Shown: positions 25,284 to 34,160 of the stretch, one piece after another
Position numbering within the stretch: position 1 is the first letter of the stretch
How the letters are laid out: each line of letters starts with the position of its first letter
Source of the DNA: an uncultured Lachnospiraceae bacterium
GTDB taxonomy: Bacteria > Bacillota > Clostridia > Lachnospirales > Lachnospiraceae
Reading direction: 5' to 3'
Assembly (NCBI GenBank): GCA_910586355.1
Contig: CAJUHJ010000006.1
Coordinates: 66,617-130,616 of the forward strand
DNA: 64,000 nt
Notes under the pieces: model-generated
Seen by the model: the letters and a program-made list of their open reading frames with translations, nothing else
The model's database searches: none
What the model was told of the DNA's origin: nothing
Made by a program: the position numbers and the translations under genes

Positions 25284-25830
25284 TGAAGAAAAAATAGACC
25301 TGTTTGATTATTTGCCGGAGTATTTAAAAGAATACCATGAAATCAGAGAAATTATGCAGACAGAGAATGTAGAGCTGCAGGCAATCGAAAAAACACATCA
25401 GCAGTGCATAGACGACCGATTTGCGGTTTCCTGCGGCGAATACGGCATAAAAAGATTTGAGCGGCTGTTAAAGATTACGCCCATTGGCGGCGAAACGCTT
25501 GAAATAAGAAGGCTCCGGGTGATGTCAAACTGGAATAATATGGTTCCGTACCATTATGTTTATCTGAAAAACCAGTTAAAAATGCTGTGTGGAGAGCAGG
25601 GATACCATCTGCAAATGGATTTTTCTATGCAGACGATTAAACTTGGGGTAGAGCTTACCGCGAAGCATATGCTGGCAGCCGTAAAAGAAATGCTTTATGC
25701 AATTATTCCGTGCAACATAAGGATAGATATTGAGCTGATATACAACAGGCATAAAATGCTTGGAAAATTTACACACGGACAGTTGAGGAACTATACATAT
25801 AAACAGCTTAGAGAGGATGTGATTTTATAA
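25276..25830 (+). CDS. DUF2313 baseplate protein (XkdU/YmfQ-like)
   Basis: 184 residues. Start GTG 25276 lies 8 nt after GGAGG (25262-25266), inside the end of the previous gene; the in-frame ATG at 25246 lacks an RBS. LFDYLPEYLKEYHEIREIMQ and ERLLKITPIGGETLEIRRLR are typical of DUF2313 (gpI/YmfQ) proteins that attach fibres to the baseplate. Stop and fibre start overlap as TAATG. Confidence 0.88.
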   Translation: MDDEEKIDLFDYLPEYLKEYHEIREIMQTENVELQAIEKTHQQCIDDRFAVSCGEYGIKRFERLLKITPIGGETLEIRRLRVMSNWNNMVPYHYVYLKNQLKMLCGEQGYHLQMDFSMQTIKLGVELTAKHMLAAVKEMLYAIIPCNIRIDIELIYNRHKMLGKFTHGQLRNYTYKQLREDVIL

Positions 25831-27092
25831 TGACAAAAACAGAATATTTACAATTGATTAAAGAGGGAGAAGATGATTTTTATAGTATCGAAACAGTAAA
25901 TAGGAACCTGGACAAAATAGATTCTATGTTTGGCAAACTGGCATGGTTTTGTGTCTGCGGGAGCCGGAAAATGGATGTGAACAAAATAGTAGATGCAGAA
26001 GGGTTTCAGCTGTTTAGCGGCGTAAGGGCGATTGTCTATTTTACCTGGGGAAATACGGCGGAAAATATTACTATGAACATCAATGGGACAGGCGCATATC
26101 CTGTGAAGTACAAAAATGAGCCCCTTCCAGCGGGATTCATCCAGGCGGAGTGGGCATTGGAAGTGGTCTATCATGCAGGCTGTTGGCGCGTCGTCGGAGA
26201 TCTTGCAGACAAGAGGGCACAGGAACTGGCAGAAAGAATAGATGGCATGACGCCTTCCGATATAGGCGCGCTGCCGGCTTCCGGTAATGCAGTGTCTGCC
26301 TCAAAGTGGAATACGGCAAGAAAAATCAATGGCATGAGTATTGACGGTACGGTGGACAGAACAAATTACGGCGTTTGTTCCACGTCCGGTTCAACAGCAG
26401 CAAAGACGGTATCCTGTGCAGGGTTCAATCTTGCGACAGGCGCGGAGATTACGGTGAAATTTAATAATACAAATACCGCTTCTAATCCGACATTGAATGT
26501 GAATGGCACAGGCGCAAAGGCAATTTATTATAAAGGTGTTCCAGTGCCGTCTGGGTATATTGTGGCAAATGGGATGTATACATTCAGGTATAACGGTACG
26601 CAGTGGGAGGGTGTTGGGGATTTGTGCCAGAAACAGGTGGAAGCGCTGGATTCTGAAAACGTTAGTCTTCGGGCGGATATTCAGAATATAGGGAGAGAAA
26701 TAAAAGGCTTAAACGCTGTCATATCGGTACTTCTTGAAAAAATAGAGTTTAGCAGTTACAATTCCATGTTATGGAATTATTATGGAGCGGATTCTATCAG
26801 AAAAGAGGAATCTTCCATACCCCTGGCAAAATGTGTATTTGTCTATGTGGAAAGCAATGCAGTTTATAAAGTGGTTACGCATAAGACGGGCGACGAAACA
26901 GATAGGACACATGCTGTGTATGAAGTAATGGACAGCTGTAACAACGGGGAGTATGCAGCTACTGTAAAGCCGTTAAGCTGGACGGAAGGGGATAATATAT
27001 TTGCCTTTCGGACGCATTGGCAGACGAAGTATCTTTTGATAAACAGCATTGGTTCGGATTTTGACATAGAAGTTTATAAATTAAAAATATGA
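25830..27092 (+). CDS. Tail fibre / receptor-binding protein
   Basis: 420 residues. The N-terminus (SIETVNRNLDKIDSMFGKLA) is a likely baseplate attachment segment. Two related beta modules follow: one with ITMNINGTGAYPVKYKNEPL ending WRVVGDL (about 65-130) and one with PTLNVNGTGAKAIYYKGVPV ending WEGVGDL (about 215-270), joined by a SKWNTARKINGMSIDGTVDR linker common in phage fibres. A short coiled coil (about 278-305) precedes a C-terminal domain (about 310-420) of no recognised family that should carry target specificity. No fibre chaperone gene follows. Confidence 0.82.
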   Translation: MTKTEYLQLIKEGEDDFYSIETVNRNLDKIDSMFGKLAWFCVCGSRKMDVNKIVDAEGFQLFSGVRAIVYFTWGNTAENITMNINGTGAYPVKYKNEPLPAGFIQAEWALEVVYHAGCWRVVGDLADKRAQELAERIDGMTPSDIGALPASGNAVSASKWNTARKINGMSIDGTVDRTNYGVCSTSGSTAAKTVSCAGFNLATGAEITVKFNNTNTASNPTLNVNGTGAKAIYYKGVPVPSGYIVANGMYTFRYNGTQWEGVGDLCQKQVEALDSENVSLRADIQNIGREIKGLNAVISVLLEKIEFSSYNSMLWNYYGADSIRKEESSIPLAKCVFVYVESNAVYKVVTHKTGDETDRTHAVYEVMDSCNNGEYAATVKPLSWTEGDNIFAFRTHWQTKYLLINSIGSDFDIEVYKLKI

Positions 27093-27110
27093 TGGAGGGG
27101 GAGTTTTGGG

Positions 27111-27416
27111 ATGGAAGGAATTTTATTACAAACATACACAATCGCGCTTCCAGTCGTCCTAACATCTTTTTTCGGATACATTGTCTGGCTGTTAAAGCAG
27201 CAGAAAAAAGACAGAAATGCAAATAGCAGAGGCACAATGCTTATGCTCCGGTCAAAACTTATAGAGTATCACAGGGATTGGACGCAGCGGGAGTATGTGA
27301 CGAAACACGGACTTGAGAATTTTTTGGAAATGTACGAGGCGTACCATGAGCTGGGAGGAAACGGCATGGTAACACATTTACTGGACGAGGTCGAAGAATT
27401 ACAGATAAAAGGTTAG
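27111..27416 (+). CDS. Small membrane-anchored protein of the lysis/tail-end module
   Basis: 101 residues with one N-terminal membrane helix (about 7-27) then a basic, helical cytoplasmic part with YITK-type sequence EYVTKHGLENFLEMYEAYHE and LGGNGMVTHLLDEVEELQIK. This pattern is common just before holins in phages of Firmicutes. Function is not established; an accessory holin or anti-holin role is possible. RBS GGAGGGGGAG precedes it. Confidence 0.7.
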   Translation: MEGILLQTYTIALPVVLTSFFGYIVWLLKQQKKDRNANSRGTMLMLRSKLIEYHRDWTQREYVTKHGLENFLEMYEAYHELGGNGMVTHLLDEVEELQIKG

Positions 27417-27429
27417 GAGATGGGAATGA

Positions 27430-27642
27430 TTGAGTGAAGATACAAAACAATGGATAGAAGCGGCGGCTGTCCGTTCCATAAAAACAATTGCCCAGGTGGC
27501 GTTGTCCATGCTTACAATCGGGCAGGCGGTGATTGACGTAAACTGGGTAAATGTTCTGTCAGTGTCTGTTGTGGCAGGGATAATATCGGTACTTACGTCG
27601 CTTGCGGGTTTGCCGGAAGTAGAAAAAGTGCATGAAGAATAA
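27430..27642 (+). CDS. Holin (r1t-like)
   Basis: 70 residues, TTG start 27430 after AGGAG. WIEAAAVRSIKTIAQVALSM and VNVLSVSVVAGIISVLTSLA give two hydrophobic helices with an acidic C-terminus, the plan of r1t-type holins. Holins form the membrane lesion that lets the lysozyme out and releases the particles. Confidence 0.85.
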   Translation: MSEDTKQWIEAAAVRSIKTIAQVALSMLTIGQAVIDVNWVNVLSVSVVAGIISVLTSLAGLPEVEKVHEE

Positions 27643-27671
27643 CGTAAAAATAACAAAATGACATAAGTGAG

Positions 27672-27704
27672 AAAAGAGAGCTTACGAACAGGCTCTCTTT
27701 TTTT
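27672..27704 (+). terminator. Hairpin copy 3 of the three-copy family (holin-lysozyme border)
   Basis: AAAAGAGAGCTT (27672-27683), loop ACGAAC, AGGCTCTCTTTT (27690-27701), T run to 27704. Same stem core and AAC loop end as the copies at 18114 and 21641. Confidence 0.72.
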
Positions 27705-27753
27705 ACAGTTATATCTAATATTCACAAAAAACAAACAGGAGGGAACAGGTAAT

Positions 27754-28476
27754 ATGAAAACGTCACAAAATGGAATTCATATAATCAAACAATTCGAAGG
27801 CTGCCGTCTGGCCGCATACAAATGCGCGGCAGGTGTACCGACAATTGGATATGGGCATACCGCAGGCGTAAAAATGGGACAGACGATTACGCAGGAGCAG
27901 GCAGACGATTTCTTAAAAGAAGATTTAAGTAAATATGAAAAGAACGTGTCAAAATACGATAGCAAATACCACTGGAATCAGAATGAATTTGACGCACTGG
28001 TTTCTTTTGCGTATAACATAGGATCAGTCGCTCAGCTCACCGCAGATGGAACCAGAAACAGGCAGACAATTGCAGAAAAAATGCTCCAATATAACAAAGC
28101 AGCCGGAAAAATCCTTGACGGACTAACAAGGCGCAGGAAGGCAGAACAGGCATTATTCCTAAAACCCATGGTTCAAATGCCTCAAAACTTGCAAGCATCT
28201 TCCATAGAATCTAGTCATGTGCAGTTAAATTATCAGGCTGGGCATATCTACACAAACGCTGTCGATGGTCTGCGCATTCGGACAAAACTGCCGTCTGAGA
28301 ATCCGTCCGTACTTCCGGAAAGCAAGATAATTGGAACATTAAAAAAAGGAAGCAGAATAAAAAACATGGCGACGGCGAGAGTGGGGCAATCGATCTGGAT
28401 GTATATAGGACGAAACAGCAAAGACAAAGAACAGTGGGTGTGTGCAGATATAGGAAATAAGGCGTATATAAAATAA
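27754..28476 (+). CDS. GH24 lysozyme (endolysin) with C-terminal SH3-like domain
   Basis: 240 residues. Start ATG 27754 follows GGAGGGAACAGG. Residues 1-about 140 are a T4-type lysozyme: catalytic Glu in IIKQFEGCRLAAY, then VPTIGYGHTAGV with the Thr/Gly-Tyr-Gly motif, FDALVSFAYNIG and LTRRRKAEQALF. The last about 70 residues (VDGLRIRTKLPSE to QWVCADIGNKAYI) look like a bacterial SH3 domain for wall binding. No signal peptide, so release depends on the holin. It is the last gene of the tail locus; no clear terminator follows. Confidence 0.92.
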   Translation: MKTSQNGIHIIKQFEGCRLAAYKCAAGVPTIGYGHTAGVKMGQTITQEQADDFLKEDLSKYEKNVSKYDSKYHWNQNEFDALVSFAYNIGSVAQLTADGTRNRQTIAEKMLQYNKAAGKILDGLTRRRKAEQALFLKPMVQMPQNLQASSIESSHVQLNYQAGHIYTNAVDGLRIRTKLPSENPSVLPESKIIGTLKKGSRIKNMATARVGQSIWMYIGRNSKDKEQWVCADIGNKAYIK

Positions 28477-28610
28477 CCGAACGTTTATGTTTGGCAGTGA
28501 AATCTGAAAAATCTATTAAAATTCCCCAAATCCATTTTCGGCGCAATCAAATTATGATAAAATACAAGGGTTTCTGAAATATGATAAACAAACGTTTGAT
28601 GGAGGATGAT

Positions 28611-31600
28611 ATGATTAAGTACAGTGTGAAAAAACCATTTACAGTATTGGTTGGAGTCATTATCGTGCTGGTAATTGGATTTGTTTCACTTATGGGAATG
28701 AAAACGGATTTACTTCCAGATATGAGTATGCCGTATATGGTGGTGATTACGACGTATCCTGGGGCAAGTCCGGAAAAAGTGGAAGAAAGTGTTACAAAGC
28801 CAATGGAAAGTACTTTGGGGACGATTAACGGCGTAGAGAATGTGACGAGTACAAGCGCCGAGAATTACAGTATGGTAATGCTGGAATTTGAAGAAGATAC
28901 CAGTATGGATTCTGCTATGGTAAAAGTATCATCAGCGACAAATCAGATAGAATCTGTCCTTCCGGATACTTGCGGTACGCCAAATATTTTAGAGATTAGC
29001 ATGGATATGATGGCGACGATGTATGCCAGCGTCAGTTATGAAGGAAAAGATATTTATGAATTATCAACGTTTGCAGAAGAGGTGGTAATTCCTTATTTTG
29101 AGCGTCAGGCAGGCGTAGCGAGCGTCTCTGAAATTGGAATGATAGAAAAGTCGGTAGAAGTACGTCTGAACCAGGAAAAAATAGATACAATCAATGATAA
29201 AATTTTGGTTTTGACAAATGATAAATTAGCAGAAGCAAAGACAGAACTGTCTGATGCAGAAAATTCTTTGGCAGACGCCAAATCTAAAATTAATCAACAG
29301 GAAAAAGACCTTTCCAATCAACAAAATTCCACAACATCAGAGCTTGCAGATGCAACTCTTCAGCTGAATGAGGCAATTGCTTCGAGGGCGGCGTACGAGT
29401 CGCAGCTTACGAGTTTAAAAGCAAGCAAAAGCGCTTTAGAAGGCGAAAAGAAAGCATATAAAGACAATAAAATCCAAAATACATATGATAGCATAAATGG
29501 AATGTTTGCCCAGCTTCAGTCGGCAGTATCTGCAATGCAGGCGCAGATGGGAGAATTTTGTCCGTTAGACGCAGCCTTGATGCCTTCAGATATAAAAGAC
29601 GCGATTGATCACCCGAAGAAGCTGGAATATTTTAAAACGGCAGTAGAGACGCTTGCGTCCATGCCAAATTCCCAAATGGATGCGAGTATTGTCAGCCAGG
29701 CAAAGGAGCTTGATAAAAAGACATTAAAGCAGGTATATGATATTGTAAATGTCCGTCTGCCGCAGATAGAGACAGAACTTGCGAATCTTGAAATTGAAAT
29801 TAAAGTGGCAGAGGAAGTTTTAAAACAGGTAGAAACGCAGATGTCTGCCATAGATGACGCCTACAAACAGGCAGAACAGGGAAAAATAACTGCGGCAGCC
29901 GGTTTTGGCTCCGGCGGCGCCCAGATTGCAGCGGCAAAAACTGCGATGGAAGAAGCGCAGGAAGAATTGGAAAATGCCAATAAGACCTATCAGGATTCTG
30001 TAACGGAGGCAAGGAAAAATGCAAACATAAATCAGATGCTTACGTTAGAGGCGTTATCCGGTATGATTTATGCACAAAATTTTTCTATGCCGGCCGGATA
30101 TATTGATGATGAAAATGATAAACAGTGGCTGTTAAAAGTCGGTGAAAATTATACTTCTGCAGAAGAATTAGAAAAAATGGTACTCTGTGAGATTGATGAT
30201 ATTGGAGATATTCACCTAAATGACGTTGCAGATTTAACCACGATTGACAATGCGGGAGAGTCTTATGCAAAAGTAAATAATGACGCCGGCGTTATACTGT
30301 CTATTTTTAAAGGAAGTACCGCGGGTACAAGCGACGTTTCAGATTCTTGTTTAAATGCAATTGAAGAACTAAAAGAAGATTATCCAAAACTCAACATTAC
30401 GCCATTGGTAAATCAGGGGGAATATATTGCCATGCTGATTCAGAGTATTGCTTCAAGTATGGTAATTGGGGCGCTGCTTGCGATTTTTATTCTGGCTGTA
30501 TTTTTAATGGATATTCGTCCAACGTTAGTGGTTGCGTTTAGTATTCCGTTTAGCGTGCTGACGTCAATTGTAATTATGTATTTTTCAGGAATTTCCATCA
30601 ATATGATGTCGCTGTCCGGTTTGTCTTTGGCAATCGGTATGCTGGTGGATAACTCTATTGTTGTAATTGAAAACATTTACCGTCTGCGGTATAGGGGACT
30701 GAATTCTCCCCGTTCTGCGGTTCAGGGGGCAAAGCAGGTGTCGGGGGCAATAATTGCGTCTACGCTTACGACGATTTGTGTATTTTTCCCAATGGTATTT
30801 ACTACGGGAATGGTACGCGATTTACTGCTTCCGTTTGCCCTGACGATTACATTTGCTCTGGCGGCTTCTTTGGCGGTGGCATTGACGGTGGTTCCAACTA
30901 TGGGTTCCGTTATGTTAAAGAAAGCGACGCCGAAACAGCATCGTATTTTTGATAAAATTCAGGAGGGCTATGCCGTTGTGCTTCGGTTCTGTCTGCGGTT
31001 TAAGGTTGTTCCGGTTGGAATTTCAGTGGCGCTTTTAGTAGTTTGTATTATGGCGGTTATGCGTATGGGAATCGTTTTAATACCAGATATGGGAAGCGAG
31101 CAGATTTCCGTAACTGTAACAATTCCAGAAGAAGACGACAAACAGGCTGCCTTTCAGAAAGCAGACGATGTAATGGAAGCTATTTTAGACGTTGAAGGAG
31201 TTGGCTACGTTGGAGCTATGGACGGCAGCAGTTCGGCGGGTATGATGGGCGGTATGATGGGAGAGTCGTCGGAGAATTTTAGCAATTTTTCTTATTTCGT
31301 ACTTCCAACAGAGGAATTTAACAGCAAAAATCAGGTAGAGCAAATCTGCAGCAATATTTTAGAATCGACAAAGGAGATAGATTGTGAAGTTGCAGTATCA
31401 AATTCCATGATGGGAGAAATGGATGAAATGCTTGGCAGCGGTCTTCAGCTGGATATTGGCGGTTCGGATTTGGATACCCTTCTTTCGGTCAGCGAAGACA
31501 TCATTGGAATGTTAGAGAAAGTAGAAGGTTTTTCAAATATCAGTAATGGACAGGAAGAAGCAGATGAAGAAATCCATTTGAACATTGACAAAGATGCTTC

Positions 31601-32609
31601 GATGCGTCTTGGTTTGACAGGCGCACAAATTTATGGTGACATTTCCGATCGTCTGACAACAGATAAAACAGCGGTTACTATGACGGTAGACAATACGGAT
31701 ATGGATGTTATCATTGTAGATGAGACGGATCTTTTGACAAAAGAAAATCTTATGGATATGGAATTTGAGACGACAAAGACGGACGACGACGGCAAAACAG
31801 TGACGGAAACGCATAAATTAAGTGAGTTTGCTACATTGGATTACGGCAGCAGCGTATCCGGTATCAATCGTTCAAACGGGCAAAGGCAGTTAAGCGTCAC
31901 TGCTGAGACAAAAGAAGGATATAATACTGCGATATTATCCAGAGAAGTGGAAAATCTGTTAAAGGATTATGAACTTCCCGAAGGGTACAGCATAGATTTT
32001 GGCGGCGAGACTTCAAATACAAACGATATGATTGAACAGATGTCAAAATTGCTTTTATTGGGATTTCTTTTGATTTATCTGGTTATGGTTGCACAGTTTC
32101 AAAGCCTGCTCTCTCCGTTTATTGTTATTTTTACCGTACCTTTGGCATTTACGGGAGGGCTTTTGGCAATGCTTTTCACCGGAGAGCAGATGTCCCTGAT
32201 TACATTGATGGGATTTTTAGTGCTGATGGGAACGGTTGTAAATAATGGTATTGTCTTTGTGGATTATACGAACCAGCTGCGTATTGGTGGAATGGAACGG
32301 AAAGACGCGTTAATAGCAACTGGAAAGACACGTATGCGTCCGATTTTAATGACTGCATTTACGACAATCCTTGCAATGCTTGCAATGGTGTTTAGCCGTG
32401 ATACGGCGAGTGAGCTTGGAAGGGGAATGGCAATTGTCGTTGCCGGAGGACTGTTTTATGCAACATTTATGACAATGTTTCTTGTTCCCGTGATGTATGA
32501 TATTCTTTACCGGAAAGAAGTAAAAGTGGTAGATGTCGGAGACGATTCGATGGATGATGCGCCGGATGATGCAGCAGAATTTATTGAACAAATGAGCCGT
32601 CAGGATTAA
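28611..32609 (+). CDS. RND-family efflux transporter with long coiled-coil insertion
   Basis: 1332 residues, about 290 more than usual AcrB-type RND permeases. Start ATG 28611 follows GGAGG; ATG 28581 upstream has none. Twelve-TM RND plan is visible: first helix VLVGVIIVLVIGFVSLMGMK, porter domain, then helices near residues 605-900 with LSLAIGMLVDNSIVVIENIY (the proton-relay Asp region) and again near 1160-1310. The extra block (about 195-475) is a long heptad-rich coiled coil inserted in the first porter lobe, between VRLNQEKIDTIND and LEALSGMIYAQNF. As in SwrC-like Gram-positive RND proteins, no outer-membrane partner exists. Substrate unknown. Confidence 0.88.
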   Translation: MIKYSVKKPFTVLVGVIIVLVIGFVSLMGMKTDLLPDMSMPYMVVITTYPGASPEKVEESVTKPMESTLGTINGVENVTSTSAENYSMVMLEFEEDTSMDSAMVKVSSATNQIESVLPDTCGTPNILEISMDMMATMYASVSYEGKDIYELSTFAEEVVIPYFERQAGVASVSEIGMIEKSVEVRLNQEKIDTINDKILVLTNDKLAEAKTELSDAENSLADAKSKINQQEKDLSNQQNSTTSELADATLQLNEAIASRAAYESQLTSLKASKSALEGEKKAYKDNKIQNTYDSINGMFAQLQSAVSAMQAQMGEFCPLDAALMPSDIKDAIDHPKKLEYFKTAVETLASMPNSQMDASIVSQAKELDKKTLKQVYDIVNVRLPQIETELANLEIEIKVAEEVLKQVETQMSAIDDAYKQAEQGKITAAAGFGSGGAQIAAAKTAMEEAQEELENANKTYQDSVTEARKNANINQMLTLEALSGMIYAQNFSMPAGYIDDENDKQWLLKVGENYTSAEELEKMVLCEIDDIGDIHLNDVADLTTIDNAGESYAKVNNDAGVILSIFKGSTAGTSDVSDSCLNAIEELKEDYPKLNITPLVNQGEYIAMLIQSIASSMVIGALLAIFILAVFLMDIRPTLVVAFSIPFSVLTSIVIMYFSGISINMMSLSGLSLAIGMLVDNSIVVIENIYRLRYRGLNSPRSAVQGAKQVSGAIIASTLTTICVFFPMVFTTGMVRDLLLPFALTITFALAASLAVALTVVPTMGSVMLKKATPKQHRIFDKIQEGYAVVLRFCLRFKVVPVGISVALLVVCIMAVMRMGIVLIPDMGSEQISVTVTIPEEDDKQAAFQKADDVMEAILDVEGVGYVGAMDGSSSAGMMGGMMGESSENFSNFSYFVLPTEEFNSKNQVEQICSNILESTKEIDCEVAVSNSMMGEMDEMLGSGLQLDIGGSDLDTLLSVSEDIIGMLEKVEGFSNISNGQEEADEEIHLNIDKDASMRLGLTGAQIYGDISDRLTTDKTAVTMTVDNTDMDVIIVDETDLLTKENLMDMEFETTKTDDDGKTVTETHKLSEFATLDYGSSVSGINRSNGQRQLSVTAETKEGYNTAILSREVENLLKDYELPEGYSIDFGGETSNTNDMIEQMSKLLLLGFLLIYLVMVAQFQSLLSPFIVIFTVPLAFTGGLLAMLFTGEQMSLITLMGFLVLMGTVVNNGIVFVDYTNQLRIGGMERKDALIATGKTRMRPILMTAFTTILAMLAMVFSRDTASELGRGMAIVVAGGLFYATFMTMFLVPVMYDILYRKEVKVVDVGDDSMDDAPDDAAEFIEQMSRQD

Positions 32610-32625
32610 ACGGCATATGTAAAAT

Positions 32626-32670
32626 AAAAAAGCAGATTCGCATTATTTTTAAAGTGAATCTGCTTTTTTT
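32626..32670 (+). terminator. Intrinsic terminator after the RND gene
   Basis: Stem AAAAAGCAGATTC (32626-32638) with GAATCTGCTTTTT (32656-32668) and a T run. The A-rich left flank also makes it able to stop the leftward DUF3892 transcript. Confidence 0.85.
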
Positions 32671-32684
32671 ATATTATTGTTTTA

Positions 32685-32981
32685 CTATGCTTTTACGGTA
32701 GGAAGATGACTTAAGTTATTATCATCTGTACCGTCAGGAATTGATTTCAAATATTCAGTGTCTTTCCGGTGCGCAATGCCGACGCCCGCGATACCTCCTG
32801 CTTTTGCGAGGGCAACGCCTTCTTGTTTATCTACGATTCTTTGGTCGGATAACTGGTATCCAGTTATTTTCCCGCCTTTTTTTACAAGTCCTATGATTTC
32901 TTTTGCGTCTGCAGAAGGCGTTGGTATTTCATCTAATGTATTTGCTGCAAACGAAATGCCCGTATTATCTTTTAAATCCAT
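32685..32981 (-). CDS. DUF3892 protein
   Basis: 98 residues. KKGGKITGYQLSDQRIVDKQ, EGVALAKAGGIAGVGIAHRK and DTEYLKSIPDGTDDNNLSHL match the DUF3892 pattern, a small family without known function. The first about 30 residues are an extra N-terminal stretch. AAAGGAGG precedes the ATG. It stands alone on the minus strand between two terminators. Confidence 0.8.
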   Translation of the reverse strand: MDLKDNTGISFAANTLDEIPTPSADAKEIIGLVKKGGKITGYQLSDQRIVDKQEGVALAKAGGIAGVGIAHRKDTEYLKSIPDGTDDNNLSHLPTVKA

Positions 32982-33048
32982 AAATCATGCCTCCTTTCCG
33001 AGATAGTTTATGAATATAAAAAATTTTTATACGTGGGAAAAATAATGA

Positions 33049-33077
33049 GTGACGGAAATTGGGATACATGGTATAAT
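33049..33077 (+). promoter_or_regulatory. Promoter of the SseB-like gene
   Basis: GTGACG (33049-33054), 17-nt spacer, perfect TATAAT (33072-33077). It overlaps the extended open frame upstream of ATG 33124 and argues for the shorter gene. Confidence 0.6.
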
Positions 33078-33123
33078 AAATACACTGGAAACAAGAAAAA
33101 ATAAAAGGATAGTGGAGAACAAT

Positions 33124-34080
33124 ATGAGTAATAAAGAGGCGGAAAAAACAGAGCAGTTAATACAGTTTTACAAAGAAGATACAGCAGGAGAAAATTTACA
33201 GGCGCTTATCCATCAGATGAAAAAAACAATTTTTTTAATTCCGGCAATGCTGCCGGATACTCCGGAAATCAATGAAATCAAGCAGAAAGTTAAGGACAAT
33301 CCCGGAGTAAAAATAAATCTTCCAAAGGGAACGGCGCCAATGCCGGCGATTTTAACGAATCAAAATGGCGGAAAGTTTTTTCCAATCTATTCTACAAAAG
33401 AACAAATTCCAAAAGAGCCAAAATTTGATTTACTGATGAATATGCCGTTTGGCGCGTGCTGTTCTTTTGCGATGGACGAAAGGCTGGAAGTAGAGGGAAT
33501 TGCATTAAATCCTTTTACCGATAATTTACTGTTTAAAAAACCAATGTTAGAAGCGATAAAAAAAGCTGATGAAGAAGCCAAAAAAAGTGTAAAGCAGATT
33601 CAGATGACGCCCAAGCAGTTCCAGATTATGATGCGCCAGAGAGCCGAACTGCATGATTTTCCGGCGCGCGCATTTCAGGAAGGCGTAGAATTTGTCCAGC
33701 GTCTTAGTGACGAGAAGGAAGCGGTTGTCAATGAAATTTATCAAAATGCGTATCAAAACCATGAATTGAATCCTTATGAAGAAAGTAATTTTTCTGTTAT
33801 GGCGCTCAATATAAGTGAAGAATTGCTTTTGGTACGCGTAGATTTGCCGCCGATTAACGAATCCGCGCAGTTATGTTACCGCGTGTATGTTACATTAAAT
33901 CCCAAGACAGAAGAGATTCATTATTTTACAATTGAACGAGGAAGAGGCAAAGATGAACGGAATCTTTGCGGTGTGAATAAAGAAGGAAAGCATATCGAAT
34001 ATGGAGAAGCTCCTGTCGAAGGGGTGGAAATTCAAAGAATTATAGATATTATCGAAGGTGAAAAGGAAGCGGCAAACTAA
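33124..34080 (+). CDS. SseB-family protein
   Basis: 318 residues. Start ATG 33124 after GTGGAG. N-terminal SseB domain (about 10-125: TIFLIPAMLPDTPEINEIKQ; ILTNQNGGKFFPIYSTKEQI; GIALNPFTDNLLFKKPMLEA) and C-terminal SseB_C-like domain (about 190-310: AFQEGVEFVQRLSDEKEAVV; LLVRVDLPPINESAQLCYRV). SseB-family proteins lack a settled enzymatic role. The gene is monocistronic, with its own promoter and terminator. Confidence 0.82.
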   Translation: MSNKEAEKTEQLIQFYKEDTAGENLQALIHQMKKTIFLIPAMLPDTPEINEIKQKVKDNPGVKINLPKGTAPMPAILTNQNGGKFFPIYSTKEQIPKEPKFDLLMNMPFGACCSFAMDERLEVEGIALNPFTDNLLFKKPMLEAIKKADEEAKKSVKQIQMTPKQFQIMMRQRAELHDFPARAFQEGVEFVQRLSDEKEAVVNEIYQNAYQNHELNPYEESNFSVMALNISEELLLVRVDLPPINESAQLCYRVYVTLNPKTEEIHYFTIERGRGKDERNLCGVNKEGKHIEYGEAPVEGVEIQRIIDIIEGEKEAAN

Positions 34081-34115
34081 GTTTCCGAAATTAAAGACCT
34101 TGTTTAAATAAAAAG

Positions 34116-34153
34116 CCTTGTCAGACGCAGATTTGTCTGGACAAGGTTTTTTT
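34116..34153. terminator. Bidirectional terminator between sseB-like gene and rsiV
   Basis: CCTTGTC (34116-34122) with GACAAGG (34140-34146), an inner AGAC/GTCT extension with a bulged G, T run to 34153 on the plus strand and AAAA before the stem for the minus strand. Confidence 0.8.
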
Positions 34154-34160
34154 ATAAAAC

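Noticed and set aside
12452..28610. Possible att direct repeat of the ssrA 3' end at the far side of the tail locus
   Set aside because: I compared the ssrA 3' end with 28476-28610 by eye; only short runs such as TCCATT match. No integrase is present.
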